Positions 1-7,966 of a stretch of DNA of 64,000 nucleotides are shown here, one piece after another (the first letter of the stretch is position 1; each line of letters starts with the position of its first letter). The stretch comes from UBA12087 sp964370815 (lineage in GTDB: Bacteria > Chloroflexota > Anaerolineae > Anaerolineales > Villigracilaceae): assembly GCA_964370815.1 (NCBI GenBank), contig CAYJKQ010000005.1, positions 62,001 to 126,000 of the forward strand, written 5' to 3'. The notes under the pieces were generated by a model. That model had not been told where the DNA came from. It saw nothing but the letters and a program-made list of their open reading frames with translations, and did no database searches. Both the position numbers and the translations under genes were made by a program.

Positions 1-117
1 TTGGGGGCTATCAAAGTGTATTATCTGCCTGCGTCACGCACTCGTTTCTGATTTATATTAATATTGATCACTCGGACGTTTGTATCTCACAGACTTGAGA
101 TAGTTAATCAATTATCT

Positions 118-1578
118 TTATTTATAACCATACTCCAACTTAGCATTTGTAAATTCCGATGGTGCCATAACCGATAGCTGATGCAAAACCAGCTCTCGGG
201 ATTCGACTGCTAAATCAAGGCAGGTTTTTAGTTCTTCTATTTGCAAATCTTCTGGTGTCCGGTTAGGGTAAATCAGTTTAAGTAGACCAGCTCCAATTTT
301 ACGGATTGCATCTTGATTTCGTCCAGTAATTCCCCCGAAATCAATAAAAGCATTTACATGGGTTTGATAATTTCGGCGGCGAAGTCTCGAAAAAATTTCA
401 GCCATATAATCCGTGATAAATCCATATCCATCAGCATAATTTTCGGGTTTGATTTTTGGTAATTCCCAACCTGGAAGAAAGCAATGAATACGATCTAAAA
501 ACGCAGTATCTTGCATCTCAACTGGCAATACTTCGAATAAATGCCGGTAGCGCTCTGATGGTGAACGTTTTGCAATATTGGTATCGATATTGCCTCCCAA
601 TACAATACTCGCTTGGGCAGAAAATTCTAATGGACCACGGCTAAATCGACCAGTTTGCATATAATCTTTCATAACACTTATTGTTGCATCAGGATCGGTA
701 AAACTTGTTGAAGCAATTTCATCAAAAAAGACAACATCTCGAAATCCCAATATCCCAATTTTTTTGGATGCAATATTGTAGAAAAGTGTTGCGGGAGTAG
801 CTTTCCCTCCGCTGATTACGAAGGCTTTGCTACTGGTGTTGCGGTAGGTGTAAGTCTTTCCAGTTTCGCGTGGACCAAGTTCAATCAAGTTCGTGTTTGC
901 TTCAACAAAGGGTACAAGGCGCAAGAGCATGAGCATTTTCTCGCGCAAACTAAACCGTGAAGGATTGAAGCCAATGCTCTGGATGAGCAAGTCAATCCAT
1001 TCATCTTTGGTGAATAAGTTGCGTTTTGCAATGAAATCATCCAAATCTAAGCGTGTGATTTGAAAAGGTTTGAATTCTCGAATTAAGAATGGATAAATCC
1101 TCCCTTTAATTTCATAACGAGCATCGTACTCAATGGTCATAGTACCCCAGGCACCACCTGTTAACAATATTTCCGCGTAATCTTGCAGCAACTTTTCTGA
1201 AATTCGCACAAAGTTGTCGCCTAGTGCTGGAACTTCCGCCCAATAATGGTCCTTGCTAGTATCTAAGCGAACTTGTAAGGAGCCAAGAAGAATATATTCT
1301 TTTCGTTCCTTAATCCGGCTTTTGATTAACTCTTTTGCGTCACTTTCGACATAATGCTCTTTTAAAAGCTGGTCGATTTTTTGCTGTCCAGGAATAGGGT
1401 TGATGGGGTCTACATACTTTGCACATAAATATTCCATCACGTAGCGTGGGAATTCTTTATATGCTTCATTCCAGCGTGTTAAAGGTTTTAGAACTACTCG
1501 ATCTCCTATAAGTTCGATAGCTTTCTCATCCAAAGGGGAGAGTTGTAATATCCGAACAGGTATTTTGGAATCACTCAC
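118..1578 (-). CDS. brxL: BrxL-like AAA+ ATPase, short form without Lon protease domain
   Basis: The protein is 486 aa. Its N-terminal half (about residues 15-160) has the BrxL pattern: a VVLKPLT-type stretch, PRYVMEYLCAKY, then EHYVES and a region with YWAEVPALG. The AAA+ core shows Walker A GPRETGKT (235-242), Walker B DVVFFDEIA (281-289) and a sensor-like VLGGNID (about 327-333). BrxL is the Lon-related ATPase of type 1 and type 4 BREX systems. Typical type 1 BrxL is near 680 aa because of a C-terminal Lon-like protease domain. Here the protein stops soon after the AAA+ lid, with no Ser-Lys protease region visible. It is the last gene of the minus-strand operon, 18 bp after pglZ. The identification is good; the short form looks natural, since the gene ends at a clean stop. 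Confidence 0.85.
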   Translation of the reverse strand: MSDSKIPVRILQLSPLDEKAIELIGDRVVLKPLTRWNEAYKEFPRYVMEYLCAKYVDPINPIPGQQKIDQLLKEHYVESDAKELIKSRIKERKEYILLGSLQVRLDTSKDHYWAEVPALGDNFVRISEKLLQDYAEILLTGGAWGTMTIEYDARYEIKGRIYPFLIREFKPFQITRLDLDDFIAKRNLFTKDEWIDLLIQSIGFNPSRFSLREKMLMLLRLVPFVEANTNLIELGPRETGKTYTYRNTSSKAFVISGGKATPATLFYNIASKKIGILGFRDVVFFDEIASTSFTDPDATISVMKDYMQTGRFSRGPLEFSAQASIVLGGNIDTNIAKRSPSERYRHLFEVLPVEMQDTAFLDRIHCFLPGWELPKIKPENYADGYGFITDYMAEIFSRLRRRNYQTHVNAFIDFGGITGRNQDAIRKIGAGLLKLIYPNRTPEDLQIEELKTCLDLAVESRELVLHQLSVMAPSEFTNAKLEYGYK

Positions 1579-1596
1579 GTGGTATTCTCCTTACTC

Positions 1597-4290
1597 TCAT
1601 AAATCCAAATCGTCCAAACCACCAAGGCTGATCTTGACCACATCTTTCCGTTCAATTATTTGAACTGGAATATCTTGACGACGTGTTTGGATTTGATCTG
1701 TGATCGTTTTATAATTTAACATCAGTGTAAGCTTATCAGTTTTCTTGCCATCACCAAAACTAACGGGAATTAGTGTTATTTCAGCTTCATATTTTCCATT
1801 TGGAGATATCTGATCGCTAATAATTCGCGGTGATCCATCTGTGTTTAGCGAATACAATAAATTAAATGCTCCCATTTGATTTCCGCGATTTGCGATGGTG
1901 ACAATTAGGATAATCGATTGTCCTTCATTAACTGATATATCTCCCGGCAATCCTTCAAAGTTTAGATCTATTTTCTTCTCTCGAATTGGTTGCATAAGAA
2001 CACCTGGTACAACCATCTCTGCAAAAGAGAGACCTCCATGATCAAATCTAACAGAGTTTCTTGATCCATCTCTTTGGAACCAATGCTTTCCGATCGCAAC
2101 AGCGAATTTACCATTCGGAATTTTCCACTCAAACTCCATTACATCTTCACTCTCGATGTTTTCTAAAGGATTTTCGGACCTAATGAATCGAAAGTGAACT
2201 GGGTGTTCACCACCTTCCATATACCTTTGCCACTTATTATTGTCCTTAACAACTATAGCATCTCCAGGGTCAAGTTCCATAAATCCATGGTCTGAAGTAA
2301 CGATTACTGTATCATCTTTTTTTATCAACCCATCCAAAAAAAGTAATATTTGATCCATAGCTGATTTTATGTTTTCATTCAAAGTGCCTATATGACCACG
2401 TTGTTTGTGTAGGTCATCATCGCTAATATTAAATATTAGAATATTATAGAGATAACGCCGGTTCCGATCTATCTTACTTATTGTTCTATCACTCTCCATT
2501 CCACTATAGAACTGTAATTTTTGCATATATTGATTTTCTGGAAGGTGGAAAAACTTGCCAGCCAACAGAGCTTGGTTATAAGTAAAGCTGTCTCGGTAAC
2601 CTTTCCATAAATCCGGTGTCCTACCAGCAGTGATTGATGTCCGGGCGATACTCGTCCAAGATGGTAACGGACTCAAATAAGTCTTCTCTTTCTTTATCTC
2701 AAATACCTTTTGCAAACAAGGCTTTACTACAGATTCCCAGGTGTCAAAACGCATTCCATCAAAAATAATGACCCATAAGCACGCAGCATCTGTAGGTGTA
2801 TATCTCGCTCTTTCAACAAAATCCTTCAGAATATTAGGAGATAATTCTGGAGAGGTGCTATAAGCATACCAATTTTCTTGAATTTGCTTTGCCAAAATAT
2901 GATCAGCTTTATCCAAATAATTTCGCAATTGTTTTCGCAACTTATCAAGGATCGTTTGAATATGATCACGAAGGTTATCTTCTTTTATTACTGCTAAGGA
3001 CATTAATGCTCTAGCATATGCATATTCAAGATCATAATAACGACCTTTTACATACCAATCCATCAGTTTGTCCAAAGTTGGAGCCGAGACAATCTCTTGG
3101 GTAGTACGGTTCTGAATATATGCAGCCTCATCCAAGATGGATCCTAACGCTTTTAAAGGCAAAGCATAGCCACTTGGATTATCGCCAACTTGATCCAATA
3201 ACGCAGGCCGATTTTTTGACCAGGTTTCCAAAAGATCTATGATCTTTCCTTCTTTTACGCCATTTACAATCAATTGCTCAGATAATGCATAAGTCATTGC
3301 CGGTGATTCTGCGCTTGCAAGGTTTTTCGCTAATTCAGAAGAACTTGAACTCAATAAACCACTTGCTCTTTGGATGGTTTCTATTTCAAGATCGGATTCC
3401 GCGTTTTGTATGAGCCGGATTCGCCAAGATGTATCTTTTTCCCACAAGATCATCACTTGTCCCAAACCTGCTTCCAAAGATTCAGGATCAAAATTCAACA
3501 GACCTAATCCACGAATTTGGTTAATTGTGTTTGGAATCCTTGCCGAGCTTAGGATACGATAGAAATAGATCAACTGTGCTAGGCCATGAATATCAACATC
3601 AAACCAAGATGCTAAGCCTTCCAAAGATAAGGAGCTTGCTTCACGTGCTTGATCTTGTAAGATATGAAAGTCTACTTCATTCCATTCATGTGTCCAAGCC
3701 ATCGCAATATATTTCTTGAGCAACGCAACTGGCGAATCGACTTTGAATAGAAATTCATGGGGTTGAATAGTGGGTTGAATACATGCCAATATGAGTGCTT
3801 GGATTGAATATAAGCTTAAGGCTGCTCCTGGATCGAGATGAGGTTTTAGGTTTTTATAGGCTTGGAGAAAAAAACCTAAGTGAGCTCCAATTTCATTTTG
3901 AAATGCTGCTACCGGACCTGCAGGCCAGGATTCGTTCGGCAGTAAAGTTTTTAAGCAACCCAAAAGGCTAAAATCTAGTGTCTCATCTGCTCTTCTGGCG
4001 ATGTCAACTATGCTATTCAAATTGATTTGGATTGGGGAATTCTTTAATTTACTGCCTGTCACCCAAACTAATGTGGCAACGGAAGAATCAAATTGCCGAC
4101 GAAATGCAAGATCGTTTCCATCATAACGCAACACTTTCCAGAATTGGGCTAATGAAGTTATCTGACTGCTGATGTCCTCATCGGATAAATTTAATTTCCC
4201 ACCAGGGTCTAAAACTAATACCAAGCGCGCAGCCATTGGAAGTATATTTAGTCTTTCGACCAGATATTCGTTAAGGTTTGTTGGAGCCAT
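1597..4290 (-). CDS. pglZ: PglZ-domain protein of BREX (alkaline phosphatase superfamily)
   Basis: The protein is 897 aa. The PglZ core lies in the middle and C-terminal half: the metal-binding and nucleophile region WVIIFDGMRFD (about residue 507), a TSDHGF motif (about 665) and a DHGGLSFAEMVVPG motif (about 752). These are the Asp/His clusters of the alkaline-phosphatase fold. The N-terminal ~450 residues are helical and not recognised. The last ~130 residues look like a beta-sandwich. PglZ is present in almost all BREX types and is required for defence; its biochemical target is not settled. The start lies 1 bp after the stop of the upstream reader-like gene, so translation is probably coupled, and brxL follows 18 bp later. 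It is the only PglZ in the window, although two BREX-like loci are present. Confidence 0.92.
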   Translation of the reverse strand: MAPTNLNEYLVERLNILPMAARLVLVLDPGGKLNLSDEDISSQITSLAQFWKVLRYDGNDLAFRRQFDSSVATLVWVTGSKLKNSPIQINLNSIVDIARRADETLDFSLLGCLKTLLPNESWPAGPVAAFQNEIGAHLGFFLQAYKNLKPHLDPGAALSLYSIQALILACIQPTIQPHEFLFKVDSPVALLKKYIAMAWTHEWNEVDFHILQDQAREASSLSLEGLASWFDVDIHGLAQLIYFYRILSSARIPNTINQIRGLGLLNFDPESLEAGLGQVMILWEKDTSWRIRLIQNAESDLEIETIQRASGLLSSSSSELAKNLASAESPAMTYALSEQLIVNGVKEGKIIDLLETWSKNRPALLDQVGDNPSGYALPLKALGSILDEAAYIQNRTTQEIVSAPTLDKLMDWYVKGRYYDLEYAYARALMSLAVIKEDNLRDHIQTILDKLRKQLRNYLDKADHILAKQIQENWYAYSTSPELSPNILKDFVERARYTPTDAACLWVIIFDGMRFDTWESVVKPCLQKVFEIKKEKTYLSPLPSWTSIARTSITAGRTPDLWKGYRDSFTYNQALLAGKFFHLPENQYMQKLQFYSGMESDRTISKIDRNRRYLYNILIFNISDDDLHKQRGHIGTLNENIKSAMDQILLFLDGLIKKDDTVIVTSDHGFMELDPGDAIVVKDNNKWQRYMEGGEHPVHFRFIRSENPLENIESEDVMEFEWKIPNGKFAVAIGKHWFQRDGSRNSVRFDHGGLSFAEMVVPGVLMQPIREKKIDLNFEGLPGDISVNEGQSIILIVTIANRGNQMGAFNLLYSLNTDGSPRIISDQISPNGKYEAEITLIPVSFGDGKKTDKLTLMLNYKTITDQIQTRRQDIPVQIIERKDVVKISLGGLDDLDL

Positions 4291-4291
4291 C

Positions 4292-5953
4292 CTAATCCTT
4301 CGTAACAGTTCTCATGGAACATAAACGGGCAATTCTCTTTGTTCGTTCATAATACCAGGAGTTGACTTGATCAATAGTTATATACGAAAACAACTTCTGT
4401 CCTTCTTGGAAAAGTCCAAATTCATAACAAAAATGTACCCAATCGCAGATCACTTCGTCAGATGGTATTGCTGTTGAACCATCAAGAACATGGTGAATAG
4501 CAAGAATTTTCTCATTGAGAAATTGAAGTTGGGGTTGCATCGAGATGTTAGATGAATTTTTCTTGGTTTTTCTATCATTTTGAAAAAAGCTACCAAGGAT
4601 ATCATGTGTAGCTTGGATTAGATCGGATAATAATAACGCATAAAGTGCTTCACGAATATTTTCATCATGCTTCTCCCAAAATTGATTTTGATCAATACCA
4701 GTATGATCCACCCAATTTTGCAATTGCCCAAAACCGCGGACTCCTAAATTGTGAGAAAAACGAATCCGTGGAATTTCTATAATTGGTATTTCTACACCCA
4801 ACCGTCCCCAAATTTTTGTATATTGTTGATCAATCATCAATGGAAATCCGAACCTTTCAGCCAACTCAAGTTGGTGAGGAGAAATGCGTTGGATAATCAT
4901 ATCCACTTTTTCAGAGCCTGCAGAAAAATAATAAGCGAACTCATCGAATTGCCTCGCCAACCGAAGAGTATAAAAACCAATTAGGTTTGAAAAATGAACC
5001 TCAAACCAGTTTTCATGATTAGGGAAACGAAAAATTGCTTGATGAAAAAAAACCGGATTTTCCTCAGATATAAATTCCTTAATTTTTTGGAATGATTCAT
5101 CTCTTTCATTAGGCTTTAGACGAAATGGATTTTTACTCATAAATCCCTCCATATTTCGCGAGATTCCTTTTGGTTGATTTATTTGAATAGCTATAAATCC
5201 TAGTTCGGATAACTTTAATCTGGCTTGAGGAGCATCGAATTCATCATAATTAGCATCTGTAATTAAATGGAATATCCATTTTGGGGAGATCCATTTCCCA
5301 TCAACTTCAATGTACCAATCCCTATATCGAATGGCTTCTTCTGGTAAGCCTCTAACGATCCAATCTCTGATCTTGGAAATCAATTCACCATGATCTATCT
5401 GCCATGTTTTCTCTTTCCAAACAAAGCTGTTATTCCCATTACCTAACTCATTACCTATCTTTATTGCTTGACTGTAATATATAGACGGTTTAAGTTGAAT
5501 ATCAATCCTTCCTAATACTTCTATGGGTATAGGCCATTCGAGAAGTTGCCAAAACAAGTAAACAGGCTTCTCGCGTATTGGATCATGGTTAATGTATTTA
5601 AGTTTTCCAAAATAAGTGTAGGTCGAAGTTTTTTGTGTGCGTAGGAAAAGATGAATTGAATTCTTCTCTTCATCGTGGTTAATAAACTGTTGTATCTTGC
5701 GATTCTCGATAGATTGGCTAGGTTGAGACTGCCAAGATATTACTCCGTCTTCTGTTATCCATTCGTCAAATGTATGGTCTCCTTGATGCTGTCCAAATGT
5801 AACAAAGAAGACAAAATCGCCTGGTTTATTAGGAATTTCGACTATTCCTTGCAATCCCCAAGTCCCGCTACTTTGAGTAAAACGGGTATCCGGAGAAAAG
5901 ATATCATGCACATCTTGTCGTGAATAATCCGAATAAAGGATTAAATCAGGCAT
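4292..5953 (-). CDS. BREX accessory protein: DUF3427-like N-terminus, McrA-head-like middle, shared C-terminal module
   Basis: The protein is 553 aa. Residues 1-150 resemble the DUF3427 family: LYSDYSRQDV at 6-15, then GLQGIVE, FVFFVTFG and YTYFGKLKY. DUF3427 is found beside nucleases and helicases and is suspected to read DNA. Residues about 200-260 have VDGKWISPKWI and a QARLKLSELGF segment, reminiscent of the N-terminal head of ScoMcrA-type enzymes. Residues about 493-548 carry the module shared with its operon neighbours (ICDWVHFCY, then WYYERTKRIARLC). No nuclease motif is seen. It lies 15 bp downstream of the HARE-type gene and 1 bp upstream of pglZ, so it is firmly part of the BREX operon. 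A role in sensing DNA modification is inference from the domain types. Confidence 0.65.
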   Translation of the reverse strand: MPDLILYSDYSRQDVHDIFSPDTRFTQSSGTWGLQGIVEIPNKPGDFVFFVTFGQHQGDHTFDEWITEDGVISWQSQPSQSIENRKIQQFINHDEEKNSIHLFLRTQKTSTYTYFGKLKYINHDPIREKPVYLFWQLLEWPIPIEVLGRIDIQLKPSIYYSQAIKIGNELGNGNNSFVWKEKTWQIDHGELISKIRDWIVRGLPEEAIRYRDWYIEVDGKWISPKWIFHLITDANYDEFDAPQARLKLSELGFIAIQINQPKGISRNMEGFMSKNPFRLKPNERDESFQKIKEFISEENPVFFHQAIFRFPNHENWFEVHFSNLIGFYTLRLARQFDEFAYYFSAGSEKVDMIIQRISPHQLELAERFGFPLMIDQQYTKIWGRLGVEIPIIEIPRIRFSHNLGVRGFGQLQNWVDHTGIDQNQFWEKHDENIREALYALLLSDLIQATHDILGSFFQNDRKTKKNSSNISMQPQLQFLNEKILAIHHVLDGSTAIPSDEVICDWVHFCYEFGLFQEGQKLFSYITIDQVNSWYYERTKRIARLCSMRTVTKD

Positions 5954-5968
5954 TCCAATTTCCGGTCA

Positions 5969-6523
5969 TCATTGGTGATCCTTGTGAAAATTACATAACC
6001 TCGCCATTTTTTTTGTACGTTCGTAATACCATTCATTTACTTCAGATGAATCAACATAATTAAACAATTCGACTCCTTCGCTATTTAATCCTATCAAATA
6101 GCATAGGTTCACCCAATCGCAGATTTTCTCACTTGTTGGTAGTTGTTCAGTTTTACCCCCAAGAAAAACGTGGATAGAATTAATTTCTTGATCAAGTAAC
6201 TCATGAGTTATTCCAGATTTATAAACTTTTTCATTCCTTCTATTCGTGATTGGTTTAATAGGCGCGATTTTTAAAGTAGGTACTGGAAGGAATGTTTGGT
6301 TCTTATTTAATGCGAACAGATTTGGACCAATTTTTATAAACCGGGAAGATAATCCTTTTTTCTTTATATCCATATAGATCAAAGCTCCCATGGTTTGTTC
6401 AGGGGTTGCTCCTTGAGTAATCAGCAAACCACGAGACAAGGCATGGTCTGTCAATTCTTGCTGAGACATCGGGTGGTCTGTTTCTTTTAGTAATATATAA
6501 GCAGAATCCAGAAAAGATGGCAT
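5969..6523 (-). CDS. BREX accessory protein: HARE-HTH-like winged helix plus shared C-terminal module
   Basis: An in-frame ATG exists at 6601, but the better start is the ATG at 6523. It has an AAGGA Shine-Dalgarno sequence, begins directly with the HARE pattern, and sits 4 bp after the upstream stop. The product is 184 aa. Residues 1-72 match HARE-HTH: SFLDSAYILLKE, then a QELTDHAL segment, ATPEQTMGALIY, SSRFIKIGPNLFAL. HARE-HTH domains occur in RNA polymerase delta and in many chromatin and restriction proteins, and were proposed to recognise DNA with particular modifications. The last ~60 residues are the shared module (KICDWVNLCY, WYYERTKKMARLC). No enzyme domain is visible, so the protein is probably an adaptor or sensor. 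Confidence 0.7.
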   Translation of the reverse strand: MPSFLDSAYILLKETDHPMSQQELTDHALSRGLLITQGATPEQTMGALIYMDIKKKGLSSRFIKIGPNLFALNKNQTFLPVPTLKIAPIKPITNRRNEKVYKSGITHELLDQEINSIHVFLGGKTEQLPTSEKICDWVNLCYLIGLNSEGVELFNYVDSSEVNEWYYERTKKMARLCNFHKDHQ

Positions 6524-6527
6524 TTTC

Positions 6528-7190
6528 TTATCCTTGTAACAACCGGATTTTTTGGTCACATGCTTTAGCGATCTTCTTTGTACGATCGTAATACCACCCA
6601 TTTACCTCTGAGTTATCTAATAGAGAAAAAAGTTCCTTCCCTTCAATATATAACCCTAATGTATAACAGAAATTGATCCAATCGCAGATTTTTTCATTGC
6701 CAAGTTTCATTGAACTTAGGCCCTGAATATAGGCATGGATACTTTCAATTTCCTCATTTACCTTACTATAGATTTGCGATAAATCAACCTTATTTGAATA
6801 TTTTGTTTTTTGTTCAATAATTTCATTATTAGTTGGCAGAAAAAGCGAACTTACCCGGTCCTTTTTTCCTGATCTTTGTCTTTTGATATTAAGGTGGATA
6901 GCATCAGGATGTTCCAACAACCATTTATGACCCACTTCGGTCAATCGCCAGATGCCAGTTCGTGGCGCATCCATAAAACCGGATTTTTTAAGATCCATGC
7001 GACTCCATTGAACATTCCACTCCCATCTAGGGTGTCCACTATCATTTCTTGTGTATTGATGTTGAGAAATTTGATCTTTGTAGGTTATTCCAAATAATCG
7101 CACTACATCTTTTGTTTTACCAGTTCGGTTGGGTAAACTATCCAAAACCCTCATTAATGGAACCTGAAAGTCGCCATAAACTTCTAACAT
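6528..7190 (-). CDS. BREX accessory protein: Mrr_N-like winged helix plus shared C-terminal module (copy 1)
   Basis: The protein is 220 aa. Residues about 5-95 match the Mrr N-terminal winged helix: FQVPLMRVLDSLPNRTG at the start and GIWRLTEVGHKWLLEHP at the end of the fold. In Mrr-type restriction enzymes this domain binds DNA and the PD-(D/E)XK nuclease follows. Here no nuclease domain follows. Instead there is a variable linker and the shared tail at about 150-212 (KICDWINFCYTLGLY, WYYDRTKKIAKAC). It is paralogous to the upstream 213-aa gene but clearly diverged from it. A 117-bp AT-rich gap separates the two genes, the longest gap in the operon, and could hold an internal promoter. The function is inferred, not demonstrated. 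Confidence 0.7.
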   Translation of the reverse strand: MLEVYGDFQVPLMRVLDSLPNRTGKTKDVVRLFGITYKDQISQHQYTRNDSGHPRWEWNVQWSRMDLKKSGFMDAPRTGIWRLTEVGHKWLLEHPDAIHLNIKRQRSGKKDRVSSLFLPTNNEIIEQKTKYSNKVDLSQIYSKVNEEIESIHAYIQGLSSMKLGNEKICDWINFCYTLGLYIEGKELFSLLDNSEVNGWYYDRTKKIAKACDQKIRLLQG

Positions 7191-7307
7191 AGTTCTCCTT
7201 TGGAAATAGTAACTCTTTCTAAAAACGTATATATTTAATTAATTTAAAAATCTATTAATACAAGCGACGAGATGACTCCTTTTTTGGGGTAATTAGATTC
7301 TGATTTT

Positions 7308-7949
7308 TTATGATCTGATTTCACACATCCTTGCCAATTTCTTTGTACGCTCATAATACCAAAGGTGGACATCATTCGAATCAATTGTGGCAAAAATATC
7401 TCTTCCTTCGGAATACATTACAAAGGTATAACAAAAATATATCCAATCGCATAACTTCTCTGCACTTGGCGAGCTGGCTAATTTCCCGTTTAAGTACTTC
7501 CTAATATTCTCAATTTCTCGATCTAAGATTATGATTCTATTATGATTATCGGTATCTATTTTAGTATCAAATGGAGATGATTTTACTTTCATCAAACGAG
7601 ACGATGCGACACTTTTTATTGCACTTTTATGGATACCCTTGCCTGTGAAATGAGTAGAATTTGGATGTTCCTTTAACCATTGGTGACCATTTTCGGTAAG
7701 TTGCCATAATCCTCGTTTAGGGTTCTCGATCAAACCATTTTCTCGAGCCTTTCCTTGAATGTTATATACACATCGAACCCAATACATCTTGCCGGATTTC
7801 GCTTCTAACCGGTATGCATCTTCAGGAATCTCTTGGTGATACTGTTCTTCAAATTTTGCAAGAATCGCTTCTCCTCTCCCCATTTTATTAGGGAAATTAT
7901 CCAATACTTTTAGAAGAGGAATTAAATAATCACTATACGGACCAAACAT
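7308..7949 (-). CDS. BREX accessory protein: Mrr_N-like winged helix plus shared C-terminal module (copy 2)
   Basis: The protein is 213 aa. It starts YSDYLIPLLKVLDNFPNKMG and closes the winged helix with RGLWQLTENGHQWLKEHP, the signature of the Mrr N-terminal domain. The tail (about residues 147-211) has KLCDWIYFCYTFVMYSEG and LWYYERTKKLARMC. The tail aligns by eye with the C-terminus of the methyltransferase encoded just upstream: both have an IR-[KR]-[YF]-L start, a WI-x-F-x-Y core, YSE and a terminal R/K-rich helix. There is no nuclease motif. It begins 17 bp after the methyltransferase stop. Two Mrr_N paralogs in one operon suggest recognition of different sequences or modification states; that is inference. 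Confidence 0.7.
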   Translation of the reverse strand: MFGPYSDYLIPLLKVLDNFPNKMGRGEAILAKFEEQYHQEIPEDAYRLEAKSGKMYWVRCVYNIQGKARENGLIENPKRGLWQLTENGHQWLKEHPNSTHFTGKGIHKSAIKSVASSRLMKVKSSPFDTKIDTDNHNRIIILDREIENIRKYLNGKLASSPSAEKLCDWIYFCYTFVMYSEGRDIFATIDSNDVHLWYYERTKKLARMCEIRS

Positions 7950-7966
7950 ATATATCCTTTGATTTT

